Of a DNA stretch of 64,000 bases, positions 47,501 through 56,916 are shown piece by piece. The stretch is from positions 11,222,001-11,286,000 of the forward strand of contig NC_003281.10 in NCBI RefSeq assembly GCF_000002985.6, written 5' to 3'. The stretch is from Caenorhabditis elegans (Eukaryota; Nematoda; Chromadorea; Rhabditida; Rhabditidae). Below the pieces are notes generated by a model, which had not been told where the DNA came from, did not search any database, and saw only the letters and a list, made by a program, of their open reading frames with translations. Every line of letters begins with the position of its first letter. The first letter of the stretch is position 1. The translations under genes were made by a program, and so were the position numbers.

Positions 47501-48849
47501 TCTGGTAGAAGAGGGTGATATCAGACGGAAATTGCCAAAAAAGGGACAAACTCGGTAAGTACTTCAGAAGATGCTGATCTACCGAAAAATCAGGTATTCA
47601 TGATTTCGGAATTATTGCGGAAATATCCGAATAGTTGGAAAATTCAAATTTCAGCACATTGGCAACTTTTCGCGTTTTTTTCCAGATTTTACACGTGGTG
47701 CTAGACTGTCCCATAACGGTTTGATCTACAAAAAATGTGACGTCAGCACGTGCTTAACCATGCGAAATCAGCTGAGAACTTTGCCCGCATTTTTTGTAGA
47801 TCAACGTAGATCAAACCGAAATGAGGCACTCTGACACCACGTGATTTAACTAAATTTAAACGAAAACTTTTTCAATTTCTCCACAAAAAAATCCACACAC
47901 ACACACACACACGAACCTATAATAACTGAGTGTGGCGTTCGAGTCGAGTACAAACCACCGCTGCCGGTATCCTTTCAAGTAGTTTGTCCATTTGTTCAAC
48001 CATCCAGCTTTTTCGACCGATCTGGAAACGAATATGTTAAAATTTCGGAAAGTTTTAGATCTTTTTAAATTTTCGATTAAAAATACAAAAATATAAAGTA
48101 AGACAATTACCTTGCGCTGAGAAATGGATGAAACGACATATCGAGTTTACTATGAAAATTACTATGAAATTACTATGAATTACTATGAAAATAAGGAATG
48201 AAATTTTCAAAATTTTTTTTTCGAAATTAATTTAATTTTTTCGCACGTAATTTTAATTTAATTTTTTCGTAATTTCCGTTAAATTATCGATTTTACGGGA
48301 AAAAACAGTCGATTTTTAATTTTTGTTTTAAAAAAATTATTCCTATTATTATTTTAGGCATTTACTGTGATTTTCGAATTTTTTTTGTAAAAATTTCCCA
48401 ACGCTCACGGGGTTCTGGCCTTCCTCATTGAATTATTCGCGCTCTATTGGCAATCGCCTGCCGGACAACGCGTGGAAAAGTGTCGTGTACTCCACACGGA
48501 CAAATACATTTAGTTTTACAACTAAAATCGAGCCGCGACGCGACACGCAACGCGCCGTAAATCTACCACAGATATGGCCGAGCCAAAATGGCCTAGTTCG
48601 GCACAAACTCTTCCATTTCAATTAGTGAGGGAAGCCAGAACTCCGTGAACGCTTTCAGAAAAAAACCCCTTACGCCAAGTGCTCAAAATTATTGATCGAC
48701 GAAAGCGATGCGGCTCTTCTCGATTTGCCGGACGAAGTCGATGACATTATATTATTATTATTACTTTTCTTTTTATTATTCGATGGTACAGCCTGAAGCC
48801 GTCGCTGACGTGCACGTCGTTTTCGAAGAAATTCTGAAAGCGACGGCAT
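35505..48849 (-). CDS. obr-1: Oxysterol-binding protein homologue with PH domain (781 aa, long form)
   Basis: Fifteen coding exons: 48849-48674, 48021-47917, 45016-44944, 44346-44214, 43553-43434, 43379-43291, 42482-42366, 41504-41368, 39068-38840, 38243-38133, 38036-37881, 37230-36913, 36568-36228, 36176-36079, 35647-35505. They close in frame to 781 codons plus stop. ORP proteins shuttle sterol and phosphoinositide lipids at membrane contact sites. The first exon is basic and Ser/Asn-rich. A PH domain follows, from EKAGWLNKWTNYLKGYRQRWFV through the tryptophan of DRQQWTNSLEYM. Then a coiled linker and an acidic segment (SDQEDDEFHDAEED), where family members carry an FFAT-like motif. The sterol-binding (ORD) domain has SNYSTTCHRTNKPFNPLLGE, EQVSHHPPAAAHH at about 481 (the family fingerprint), and a closing WDEANRKK…RREAEKE helix. 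Introns are rich in mobile elements. A second first exon is at 45691-45183. Confidence 0.95.
35825..36040. repeat. TTGCCGGAAATTTTCATTTTCTGCAAA degenerate repeat
   Basis: Four or five imperfect copies of a roughly 45-bp unit built from TTTGCCGGAAATTTT and TTTTCTGCAAATTGCCGG lie in the intron between obr-1 exons 14 and 15. Confidence 0.7.
36708..36896. repeat. Interstitial telomere-like repeat (GCCTAA)n
   Basis: About 190 bp of the hexamer CCTAAG in register, with common variants CCTGAG and CCTAGG. The C. elegans telomere unit is TTAGGC, whose reverse complement is GCCTAA. The cleanest run, near 36855-36890, is several perfect units. It lies in the obr-1 intron between exons 12 and 13. Confidence 0.88.
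37257..37860. repeat. TTGGCGGGAAATTCAAATTTTCTGAAAAA tandem array, split by an insertion
   Basis: The unit is about 36-38 bp. One or two units lie at 37257-37312 and about ten at 37490-37860. A family B element (37313-37489) sits between, with array sequence (TTTTGGCGG / TTGGCGGGAAATTC) directly on both sides. It lies in the obr-1 intron between exons 11 and 12. Confidence 0.85.
37313..37489. mobile_element. Family B CACGTG element, copy 1
   Basis: Starts CACGTGGTGTCAGAGTG, has GGTTTGATCTACGTAGATC near the left and CCGCATTTTTTGTAGATCAA near the right, with GCATGGTTAAGAACGTGCTG in the middle. It ends GGCCCCACGT. Confidence 0.85.
38280..38835. repeat. GCAGCCGACACTTCACGGGTC dispersed repeat block
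   Basis: About nine copies of AGCAGCCGACACTTCACGGGT-like phrases, spaced 30-70 bp apart, lie in the intron between obr-1 exons 9 and 10. It is the same family as 11555-11757. Confidence 0.8.
40623..40795. mobile_element. Family B CACGTG element, copy 2
   Basis: CACGTGGTGTCAAAGTGTCTC at the left, GCACCACGTGGTC at the right, with the shared GATCTACGTTGATCTAC and GCATGGTTAAGAACGTGCTG core. It lies in the large obr-1 intron between exons 8 and 9. Confidence 0.88.
41609..41799. mobile_element. Family B CACGTG element, copy 3 (inverted)
   Basis: Reverse orientation to copy 2: it begins CACGTGGTGCCAGGTTGG and ends CACTCTGACATCACGTG. It lies in the obr-1 intron between exons 7 and 8. Confidence 0.88.
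42909..43087. mobile_element. Family B CACGTG element, copy 4
   Basis: It starts CACGTGGTGCCAGGCTG and ends ACACACTGACACCATGC. The right CACGTG is mutated to CACCATGC. A 22-bp direct repeat (GACACCATGCTTAAAGTGACG) follows immediately. Confidence 0.85.
45183..45691 (-). CDS. obr-1: obr-1 alternative first exon (short-PH isoform)
   Basis: The reading frame opens with MVPNHCVMLDDMQKAAASGI and runs 169 codons to a donor, CAGGAGAG|GTGAAT. It ends in the same phase (AG|) as the exon at 48021-47917, so it can splice to the exon at 45016 (A|AAC CCA AGT) and give an 857-aa protein. The peptide is charged, then Ser/Pro/Thr-rich, and ends RKAHHRDDESVYESACGDSEKLFGLQER. It lacks the first PH strands (WLNKW…RQRWFVL), so this form would have an incomplete PH domain. 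Codon usage and the long open stretch favour a real exon. The ATG chosen is the first in frame. About 5 kb of intron upstream of it (45700-47900) contains complex sequence that could be its promoter. Confidence 0.7.
46440..47000 (-). promoter_or_regulatory. Complex sequence upstream of the alternative obr-1 exon
   Basis: Non-repetitive, less A/T-rich DNA inside the long first intron of the obr-1 long form, 750-1300 bp upstream of the alternative ATG at 45691. It contains purine tracts (AGAGAGAAAGAGGAAGGAA). It is a plausible internal promoter; no core element is identified. Confidence 0.3.
47692..47843. mobile_element. Family B CACGTG element, copy 5
   Basis: Begins CACGTGGTGCTAGACTG and ends CACTCTGACACCACGTG. 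It is shorter than the others because of an internal deletion near the first GATCTACAAAAAATG. It lies 74 bp from obr-1 exon 2, on its intron side. Confidence 0.87.
48406..48647. mobile_element. Complete family A TIR element
   Basis: Left CACGGGGTTCTGGCCTTCCTCA, right TGAGGGAAGCCAGAACTCCGTG, 242 bp. It lies in obr-1 intron 1, only 26 bp from the donor of coding exon 1. Confidence 0.88.
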
Positions 48850-49123
48850 CGAATTGATTGAATAATGGGGGGAATGAAGTTGGTGGAAAGGGAAGAAGGA
48901 ACTGATAAGGAAATGATAGTTTGATATGAATATAATACAATATACTTGAGTTTTATGGGAGCTACAGATAGTTTGAGCCGACGGATATCAAAAAAGTGGA
49001 AAAACCTTCAGTTTTACTAAATTTTCTCAATGATTGTTTGTTTCAATTTTGCAAAAAAATTAGAAAATAGTATTTTAAAATTTTTTTTTTTGAATTCTTT
49101 GCATTTTCTGGATATTACGGAAA

Positions 49124-49302
49124 CACGTGGTGTCAGAGTGTCTCATTTCGGCTTGATCTACGTTGATCTACAAAAAATGCGGGGGTGTTGAGACGCATAG
49201 TTCTCAACTGATTTCGCATGGTTAAGAACGTGCTGACGTCACATTTTTTTTGGCAAAAAAATACCGCATTTTTTGTAGATCAAATCTTAATGGGGGACAG
49301 CC
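49124..49302. mobile_element. Family B CACGTG element, copy 6
   Basis: Starts CACGTGGTGTCAGAGTGTCTC. The right end is replaced by CCTTGTGTCGATTTACGGG, the tip of the family C repeat, suggesting truncation by another insertion. Confidence 0.82.
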
Positions 49303-49714
49303 CTTGTGTCGATTTACGGGCTTGATTTTTTGAAATTAATTAAGATAATTTATTTGGGGAGGGGAATAAAATATTAAAATTCACAGTCTCCTCACGTGGA
49401 AATGACCCAACAAGGGGGCTTGCGCGTTTCTCGTGAGCGTGGGAAAATTTTAACACTGAAAAGTGATTTCCTTTATTTTTTGTTACTTTAAAGTCGATTT
49501 CATAGTTTTTAATTACGCATACATTGTTCACATGACTGTAAGGAAGGTGGAGAAAAAAGAAATTTCAAAATTAATTGAAAAATAGAGGCCCTGCGTAAAA
49601 AAGTAAAATCAACCAAAAATTGCGTTTTTCTCCAAATTTTCATGTTCATCATTCGTTTTCGGTATAAAACTGTTTTTCATTTAAAATGTAGTCTTTGATT
49701 GAACCTTATAAAAT

Positions 49715-49952
49715 CACGGGGTTCTCGCATTTCTCATTGAATTTTCGCGCTCCATTGACAATCGCCTGCCGGACAGCGCGTGGAAAAGTGTCGTGTACTC
49801 TACACGGACAAATACAACAGTTTCACAACTAAAAACGAGCCGCGACGCGACACGCAACGCGCCGTAAATCTACACAAAATCTCTCCGACCCAAAATGGCC
49901 TAGTTCGGCAAACTCTGCCATTTCGATTTATGAGGGAAGCCAGAAATCCGTG
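49715..49952. mobile_element. Complete family A TIR element
   Basis: Left CACGGGGTTCTCGCATTTCTCA, right TGAGGGAAGCCAGAAATCCGTG, 238 bp. It has diverged slightly from the copies at 9.3 and 48.4 kb in the middle (CTACACAAAATCTCTCC). Confidence 0.87.
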
Positions 49953-50093
49953 AAAATGAAAATATGAAGAAAAAACACAAAATTTAGCGTTTTCGGATTT
50001 GTCTCAAAGCCCCACGCGCTGCACGAGTTTTGCGCCAGCAAATCAATTTCCAGCTGAGGAGACAGTGAAATTTAGCAAAAAAAGTATCGCTGT

Positions 50094-50215
50094 TCGAGCC
50101 CGTAAATCGACACAAGCGCTACAGTATTCATTTAAAGGATTACTGTAGTTTTCGCTACGAGATATTTTGCACGTCAAATATGTTGCGCAATACGAATTCT
50201 CAGAATTTTGTATTC
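50094..50215. repeat. Single unit of repeat family C
   Basis: It carries GAGCCCGTAAATCGACACAA, GCGCTACAGTATTCATTTAA and CGCTACGAGATATTTTGCACG, matching the right arm at 35019-35112 and extending past it into ATGTTGCGCAATACG. Confidence 0.82.
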
Positions 50216-50944
50216 CCGTAATCTTTTTTTTCATAATTTGAAAAGTTTTCCGTTGTTTTTCCGCTAAAAAAATCAGTAAATCACGTATTTTAAGCCAATT
50301 TGAGAGGTTTCAGCGAATTTTTTTTGCGGAAAACGTCGGGTATTTCAAAATATTTTAGCCGTTTGAAATTTTTTCGAAAAAAATTGAAAAAACCACCAAA
50401 ATTTGTATATTTTTTGCTTTTTTTCTGAAAAAATCTCAAAATTTCAAGCTATTTTTGAACATATTTAGGTCACACTAAATTGGGAAATTTTTTTTTGATT
50501 TCACAATCTAAAAAGTCACATTTTAAATTAAAATTCTTCAATTAAAGTTTAAAAAAAACACTAGAAAATCTAAAAATGTTCAGAAAACTCTACCAAATAA
50601 CCGATGTTCAAGTTGCCAAGAGCAAACATATTTTTTTCTTTATTTCTCCAAAAATCGAGAACAAACTGTACGGTTTGTGAGTCACTGTTTCTCTATTTCC
50701 TACGCGTCAAATATTGTTTTTTAATCAAAAAGAAGATAATAATTTCCTAATATTATACTATTCGTCATGAGACCACACCTTTTCAGCACTCGATATCAAA
50801 AAAATTTCAAAATTGAAGAAAAAATCGATATTTTAAAACTCTTATACACTAAAAAATAACCAAAGTTGTTTTTTTTCTAGTAGTCTCATGACTAGAAAGA
50901 GAAAAACAAAAATAAGACGATATGTCAACAATTAGGCGTCTGTA

Positions 50945-51190
50945 CTGTACGATTTTCGCGCCAAAAATATGGGACCTGGTCTCGACGCCACAAATTTTTG
51001 TAAAATGCAAAAGGCTGTGCGCCTTTAAAGAGTACTGTAAATTCACGAATTTTCATCGATTTTTTAGTGAAAAAAATCATAAGAAATTCCGCAATTAGAT
51101 GTTACAGTACTCTTTAAAGGCGCACACATTTTCGCATTTAACAAAAATTTGTCGCAACGAGACCAGGTACCGTATTTTTGGCGCGAAAAA
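50945..51190. repeat. Palindromic element with GCGCCAAAAATA termini
   Basis: Left arm: TTTTCGCGCCAAAAATATGG, ACCTGGTCTCGACGCCACAA, GTGCGCCTTTAAAGAGTACTG. Right arm: the same items reverse-complemented in reverse order (CAGTACTCTTTAAAGGCGCA, TTGTCGCAACGAGACCAGGT, TATTTTTGGCGCGAAAA). The loop is about 50 bp. A lone GTAGTTTTTAAAGGCGCA fragment is at 52755-52772. Confidence 0.88.
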
Positions 51191-52917
51191 CGCAGAATGT
51201 CGACTGAATAAATACATCATTTTGGACTTTTTTCAATTTTTCTTTACAAAATTGATATATTTTTGAATTACCGCGCTAATTATTTCCCTGGATTCGACAT
51301 TTTCTGGTTTAAACATTTTCTGGTCATTTTCTGGTAAATTATCGATTTTTTTGCCACTTTCTTTTGGGTTCAAAATTAAATTGCGCGGGCAAAAACATTT
51401 ATCGAAAATTGTAATTTTAAATTTTTTAAGAACATTAATTTTGAAAATTCGAATGAAAATTTAAAAAAAATTTTAAACTAAACTTTTTTGGCCTAAAAAT
51501 TTCCAAAAGCACCTAAAGTGCACTAGAGAAATACGAGAAGCTTTGCATTGTTTTTCTGACGAAAAAAAAGTGCAAGAGGGATATTGCATAGCGTCGAATA
51601 CTTTACGAATAACTTTGCATTGGATATATATATATCTTTCACATTTGAATGGATTTTTCTTTTTTTCATTTTAATTCTTTTCCCGCCGCGACCGGCGCGC
51701 AGAAGATGTGTGGAATTAGAAATTGGTTTTCGTTTTTTTTTTCGAAAAAAAAAATGATTAGGAATAAGGAATAAAATATAATTATTCCTAATAAATATTA
51801 ATATTCACGAAAATCTCGCAAATCGGTATTTTTTTCAGTTTTCAAAACAATTTTGTTTTGAAAATTAAAATTTTTTTTTTGATTATTTTTAAAAGCATAG
51901 TATGTATTTTATAGGATTTTTTTGAATTTTTTGTAAAAAAATTTAAAGTTTCCAGAAAATTTTCGAAAATAAAAACAAATATTTTTTAATTCCAAAAAAA
52001 AAATTTTATTCTTTAGAAGATTTTAAATTGGAAAAACTTTAAATTTTTTGAAAATTCAATTTTTTTTTTGAAATTGATCTAAAAATATGAAATTTTTGAG
52101 AAACTTGTAAAAAAGTCCGGCTAAATAATCGATTTTTTTTAAACTTTGAAAAATTTTTGAAAAATTTTTTTTCTGATTTTTTGATAAATTCTCTAAATTT
52201 TCGAAATCTTTTTTAAATTTTCCAAAAAACATTTTTTTTTTCGACATTTTATTTGTAAAAATTCGAAATTTTTAGATTTTTTCGAAATTTTTTTTTAAAT
52301 TTTTCTCTAAAAAGGTTCAAAATGTACGAAAAAATGTGCTCTGGAGAAAGAAGAAACGTAAGAAAATAGAGAGAAAAAGGTCGGTATGACGACAGGAGAG
52401 AATGAGAAAACAAATAAACATGTCCGAGAGAGCAAGTGTATGTGGCCACGCCCAGTTTGTGCTCTCTTTGTGCTCTTTTTTTTGTAATTTTTGAATAGTT
52501 AATTGGCAAAAAATTATCTTTTTTTTATTGATTTTTCAACTAAAAAAGCATTTTAAAATGATAAAATCCTTGGAAAATGCGAAAATCTGACTGGAAACTG
52601 GTTTCAATGGCAAGAACCGAGCAAATAACTGCGCCCAACTGCTAATTTTGATTATTTACTTTTGATTTTTGACAGTTTTTTCGCAAAAAAATCGGAAGAA
52701 ATCGAGAAGAAGTGGAGGAAGCCAGAAAAAACAAAAAAATAAATGAAAAACTACAGTAGTTTTTAAAGGCGCATAGGTGGTTTTGAAAAATTTGGAGAAA
52801 TCGTGATGAGACCTGAGGGCTAATTTTTATTGATTTTATTCAATTTTTCTCATTTTTAGAGGATTTTTAAGCTAGAAAATAATAAAAAATGTGCAAAAAA
52901 TGAATAAAATCTGTATT

Positions 52918-53065
52918 TTTTCCCACTTTCTCTCTCGTTTCTCTCGCACCCTCTCGCTCTCTCGCACTACCTCCTCCCTCATCCAATTTCCTCGTTTATT
53001 TAAAGGTTTCTCATCGATTTTCCGTAAATTTTCACGATTTTCACCTCAAAATAGTTTATTTTCAG
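52918..53065 (+). promoter_or_regulatory. Candidate promoter and acceptor of the 71-aa gene
   Basis: A CT-rich tract (CTCTCTCGTTTCTCTCGCACC and on to 52985) is followed by TTTATTTAAAGG, a TATA-like word at about 52996-53007. An acceptor TTTATTTTCAG ends at 53065, 26 bases before the ATG. Confidence 0.4.
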
Positions 53066-53091
53066 ATTTTCCACCACTCAACAAGCCAAAA

Positions 53092-53920
53092 ATGCAGAGC
53101 CCACGTGAGTTCTTGTCGAATTTTCCCCAATTTTTCGGGATTTCACTGAAAAAATCAATTTTATTCCACTTTTTCAGGCGCTTCAGCATCACCAGAGCCT
53201 CGACGAAATGAGACGGATGATCAGCGAGAGTTCAAGGCAATTTCGACAAATACCGAAAGTATGCAAGGATTTTTTTTAAAATTTTTTAGCGGAAAAATTC
53301 AAAAAATCGATTTTTTTTTTTGGTTTTTGAACCCTCGAAAATAGACAAAAAACGAGATTAATAATATTCAAAACTCGAAAAATTGAATAAAATCCAAAAA
53401 AAGAATCTTCGAAAACCAGTAATTTATCGATTTTCGGTGATTTTTGCTGAAAACCTTCAAAAACTGCTCAAAAATCGATAAAACAGTCCGAAAATAGAAT
53501 AAAACTGGAAAAGTCGAAATAATTTCTAAAAAAACTAATTTTAGCTCCATTTTTCGATTACAATTTATCTTATACAATTTCCAAAAATTCAAAAAAAAAG
53601 TTCGAAAAAAAGTGCGCGGCGGACTTGCAATAGGCTCCGCCCCTTTTCTGACTGAAAATGGTAGATTTTCAGTTTTAAAAAAATTAATTTAAGTTTAAAA
53701 AACTGTATTTTTTGTAAAATTTTCAAAAAAAATCCAAAAAAAGTGCGCGGCGGACTTGCAATAGGCTCCGCCCATTTATCGATTTTTTTTCTCTACAGAA
53801 ATGCACGAATACCGTATGTCAAAGCTTCGAGAAAGTCTCAAAGACGCCCGGAAAACCAATTGGATTCACGTGGGAAACGCGTTCCGAGACCCACTTCCAC
53901 CGCATTCGTCGAAACCTTAA
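53092..53920 (+). CDS. Small soluble protein (71 aa), function unknown
   Basis: Three exons, 53092-53104, 53178-53258 and 53799-53920, join in frame to 71 codons plus stop. The first coding exon is only 13 bases (MQSP and one base). The protein starts with a short Ser/Pro/Arg-rich segment, then a charged stretch likely to form a helix (TEKMHEYRMSKLRESLKDAR), and ends with KTNWIHVGNAFRDPLPPHSS. No signal peptide or membrane segment. I do not recognise the family. Consistent splice sites in all three exons, in-frame joining and AATAAA at 54014-54019 support a real gene. The second intron holds a duplicated roughly 35-bp G/C-rich word. The neighbouring gene converges from the right. Confidence 0.7.
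53609..53773. repeat. Pair of 35-bp direct repeats
   Basis: AAAGTGCGCGGCGGACTTGC with AATAGGCTCCGCCC following occurs at 53609-53643 and again at 53739-53773, identical except at the edges, in intron 2 of the 71-aa gene. Confidence 0.9.
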
Positions 53921-54782
53921 TTAAGCTCCGCCCACTTTTTATTGATTTTTTTTTGCGAAAAAATTATTTATTTGTATATCTCTATGCTTATTTGAATCTC
54001 ATTGTCTATTTGAAATAAATATTCTGAAAATTAAATTTTTTTAGAAATTAAAAAATTATGGAAATTGTGTCCAAGAGGACTACAAAATTGGGATTTGACT
54101 TTGCATTTTTCGACTATTTTTTTTGGTAATATTTTCCGAGAGGACTACAAAAGTTAAGCTTTTTAAAAATAGATTTCCTCCAATTTAAGCTTTCTTGTAG
54201 TCCTCTCGGACAAAAAAAATTCAAAATTTTTCTGTGGTTTGTCCGAGAGGACTACAAAACTCTAATGTTTAATGGTTGTTGAAAATATTCAAAAAAAAAG
54301 TGTAATTTATGGAAATCAGAAAAAAAGAGCGAGAAACATGAAAAATCGATGGAAAAAATCAAATTAATTAGCAGGAAATATGGAATAACCGGAGATAGAG
54401 AAAAATTGTAACAAAAAATTCAAAAATTGAAAAAAAAAACAATTTTTTTAGTTGAAAACCTAATATTTTAGTGTATTTTTTAGATTAAACAGTTTAAAAC
54501 AATATTGATTTTCAAGAAAAAATTCTTAAAAATCGATAATTTGAAAAAAAATTATCGATTGTCAAGAAAAAAATTCTAGAAAAATCGATTTTTTAATTTT
54601 CAATTTTTAAAGATTTTTTTTAAAAATTCGATTTTTGGGATTTTTTTTTTTCAAAAGTTGATTTTTTCGATTTTAGAGAATTTTTTTTGCTGTTTAACCT
54701 AAAAAAATACACCGAAAAATTGAATTTAACAGAGTAAAAAATGTTTTTTTTTTCAAATTATCGATTTTTCAGCCAAAAAAAT
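53921..54782. other. Convergent intergenic region with GTCCNNGAGGACTACAAAA motifs
   Basis: 54063-54262 carries four copies of a phrase like TGTCCGAGAGGACTACAAAA, one of them inverted (54193-54212). 54460-54720 is an A/T-rich imperfect palindrome whose ends are TTTTAGTGTATTTTTTAG and CTAAAAAAATACACCGAAAA. No exon. Confidence 0.6.
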
Positions 54783-56916
54783 TTATCGTTTCTTGTCTCC
54801 GAGATCATCAATCTGCTCATCGGTCACTTGCTTCCATTTCTCGGGAATCAAATCCAAAAGATCATCCTTCACATCTCCCTGAATCACAATCTCATCGGCT
54901 CCGGTGACTGACGAGCCGCACGCGAATTTCTGGGCGAACAGCTTTGAAGCCACTTTTAGATCGATGTCTGGAAAATGTTTGGAATTTTTCGAAAATTTTT
55001 ACGAATTTTATATTGTAAATTTCGAAAAAATCAATAATTAAATGATTTTTACTCCAAAAAAATAAAAAAAACCACAAAAAATTTGAATTCTCACTAAAAA
55101 CTTGTCCAAAAATACTACAAAACTCTCTTAGAGGACTACAAAAATTCAATTTTTATGTCCAAGAGGACTACAATGGGGATTTCGCTTCAAAATCGAAAAT
55201 ACCTTTAAATTTGAAAAAAATCGTGTTTTTTTTTCAATTTTGACAAAATTCCCTTCAAAATGAGTATTGCGACCAATCCGCGATTCACTTCTCCCTTTTT
55301 TGAATCTGATTGGTTCAAAAGTGGGCGGAGCAAATCGCTGATTGGTCGCAATACTCATTTTGAAGGGAATTTTGTCAAAATTGAAAAAAAAACACGATTT
55401 TTTATCAATTTGAAGGTATTTTCGATTTTGAAGCGAAGTCCCTATTGTAGTCCTCTTGGACATAAAAATTCCATTTTTGTAGTTCTCGAAGAGAGTTTTG
55501 TAGTATTTTTGGACAAGTTTTTAGTGAGAATTCAAATTTTTGTGGTTTTTTTTAAGAAAAAAAAACCAATTTTTAAAAAAACATCAGAAATCTAGATTTT
55601 AGGTTAAAATTTGTGAAGAACTAGTTTCTTAAAAGCATTTTTTGTCCGAGCGAACTACAAAAGTTGCAAAAAATTTTTTTAAAAAAACTACTTCTTCACA
55701 AATTTTAACCTAAAAAATCTAGATTTTTAATTTTTTAAAAATAAAATTGCTGCTCCGTACTAAAAGTGGTTTAATTTTCAAAACTTTTTGTATGTATAAA
55801 AACTCCGAAATTTGAATTTTGTAGATTTTTCGACAAAAAATTGGCATTTTGCTGGAATTTTGGTTAAAAACTGCGGTTCTAAAAAAAGAAACAAAAAAAA
55901 ATTTTGTTTTCATTTTTACCTAAGTTTACGTTTTTGTCTGAAAAAAAAATTACAACAGTTTTTGATTTTTGGTAGAAAAAAAATCCTCAAAAACTCAGCA
56001 ATTCTATGCAAATTTCCAATTTTTTCTTCCTAAAAAACTGTAAAATTTAATTTTTTTCAATTTTTCTGAAACTCTTCGAATTTTACTCCATACCAAAAGT
56101 GGCGAGACCCTTAATAACAGTGACACTCTTCTTTCCACGTGGCTCCCGTTGCAACGTCACTTTCTGTGGTCCACCGCCCTTCTTTTTTCCGCCGGAAGCA
56201 GCAGCCTGAGCAGCAGCGGCTCCAGTTTTTGAGCCCTTTCCTCCACGCTTCTGCTTCTTTTTCTCATCACCGTCGGCTGCTGGTTCATCGGAAATTTCAA
56301 GACCTTCGAGAAGTTCTGGAGCATTTTGAGTGGCCCAAGCACGACAGACGTCCGTTTGTCCCGAATAGTCACAGTATTCTGGTGGCATTGAGCATTCTGA
56401 ATAATTTTTTTAGCTTTTTTTTCGAAATTTTCAATTTGGGGAAAAACATTTTGTTCTCGTTTTTTTCCGATTTTTTGTTGCAAATTTTCGCCTATTTCTG
56501 CAAAAAAATCTCGATTTTTTCTCATTTTTTTCCTATTTTTTTTGTTCTGCAAAAATCTCGATTTTTTTAAATTTTTTTTCCTATTTTTTTGCAAAAAATC
56601 TCGATTTTTTTAAACTTTTTGACGAAAAACTCCGAATTTTGAGTTTTGTAGATTTTTCTGAAACTTTTAAAATAATTTTTATCGAAATATTTGCAAAAAT
56701 CGATTTATTTTCAGATTTTTCAACCAAAAAAAATTTTTTTTTTCAAGATTGTTATCAAAACAGGACTACAAAACTCGATTTTTTCCCAATTTTTTTCAAA
56801 CTTTCAGCCAAAAAAATCAACTCACGTCCACAATAAACCATTTTCAATGGATAAGAAACTCCATCAATTGGCCCTGGAGCCAGAGATTGAATAACAGCAG
56901 TCTCACCGTCAGACAT
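54783..56916 (-). CDS. Density-regulated protein (DENR) homologue, translation reinitiation factor (192 aa)
   Basis: Three exons, 56916-56826, 56396-56094 and 54967-54783, join in frame to 192 codons plus stop. DENR pairs with MCT-1 to recycle 40S subunits and promote reinitiation after short upstream reading frames. The amino-terminal metal-binding-type segment reads [15 protein letters not shown] at residues 27-41. A Lys/Gly/Ala-rich low-complexity linker follows ([15 protein letters not shown], then [10 protein letters not shown]). The C-terminal SUI1/eIF1-like domain has [20 protein letters not shown], then [20 protein letters not shown] and [10 protein letters not shown], ending in [15 protein letters not shown]. 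The exon 2 donor is G|GTATGG, which gives TFDIDLK. Reading on instead would hit a stop after FGME. Intron 2 (1.1 kb) is largely a long inverted repeat. TTTTTTATAG lies one base before the ATG. Confidence 0.93.
55045..55575. repeat. ~530-bp long inverted repeat in the DENR intron
   Basis: The left arm, about 55045-55285, and the right arm, about 55335-55575, are near-perfect reverse complements. Matching pairs include GAATTCTCACTAAAAACTTG / CAAGTTTTTAGTGAGAATTC, TTTTGACAAAATTCCCTTCA / TGAAGGGAATTTTGTCAAAA and GAGTATTGCGACCAATC / GATTGGTCGCAATACTC. The loop is about 50 bp and contains GATTGGTTCAAAAGTGGGCG, the motif of the aakb-2 palindrome. In RNA it would form a hairpin of roughly 240 base pairs. 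Confidence 0.93.
55588..55732. repeat. Second inverted repeat in the DENR intron
   Basis: AAATCTAGATTTTAGGTTAAAATTTGTGAAGAA (55587-55620) pairs with TTCTTCACAAATTTTAACCTAAAAAATCTAGATTTTT (55692-55728). It lies directly next to the longer inverted repeat. The loop contains one GTCCGAGCGAACTACAAAA motif. Confidence 0.88.

Larger units (their letters stand above)
48850..53091. other. 4.2-kb gene-free interval upstream of obr-1
   Basis: Contains a family B copy, a family A copy, a family C unit (50094-50215), the palindrome at 50945-51190, and long A/T-rich DNA with poly-T and poly-A runs (51700-52300). The segments 48850-49080 (obr-1 promoter side) and 52880-53090 (promoter side of the 71-aa gene) are the likely regulatory parts. 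No exon was found. Confidence 0.55.
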
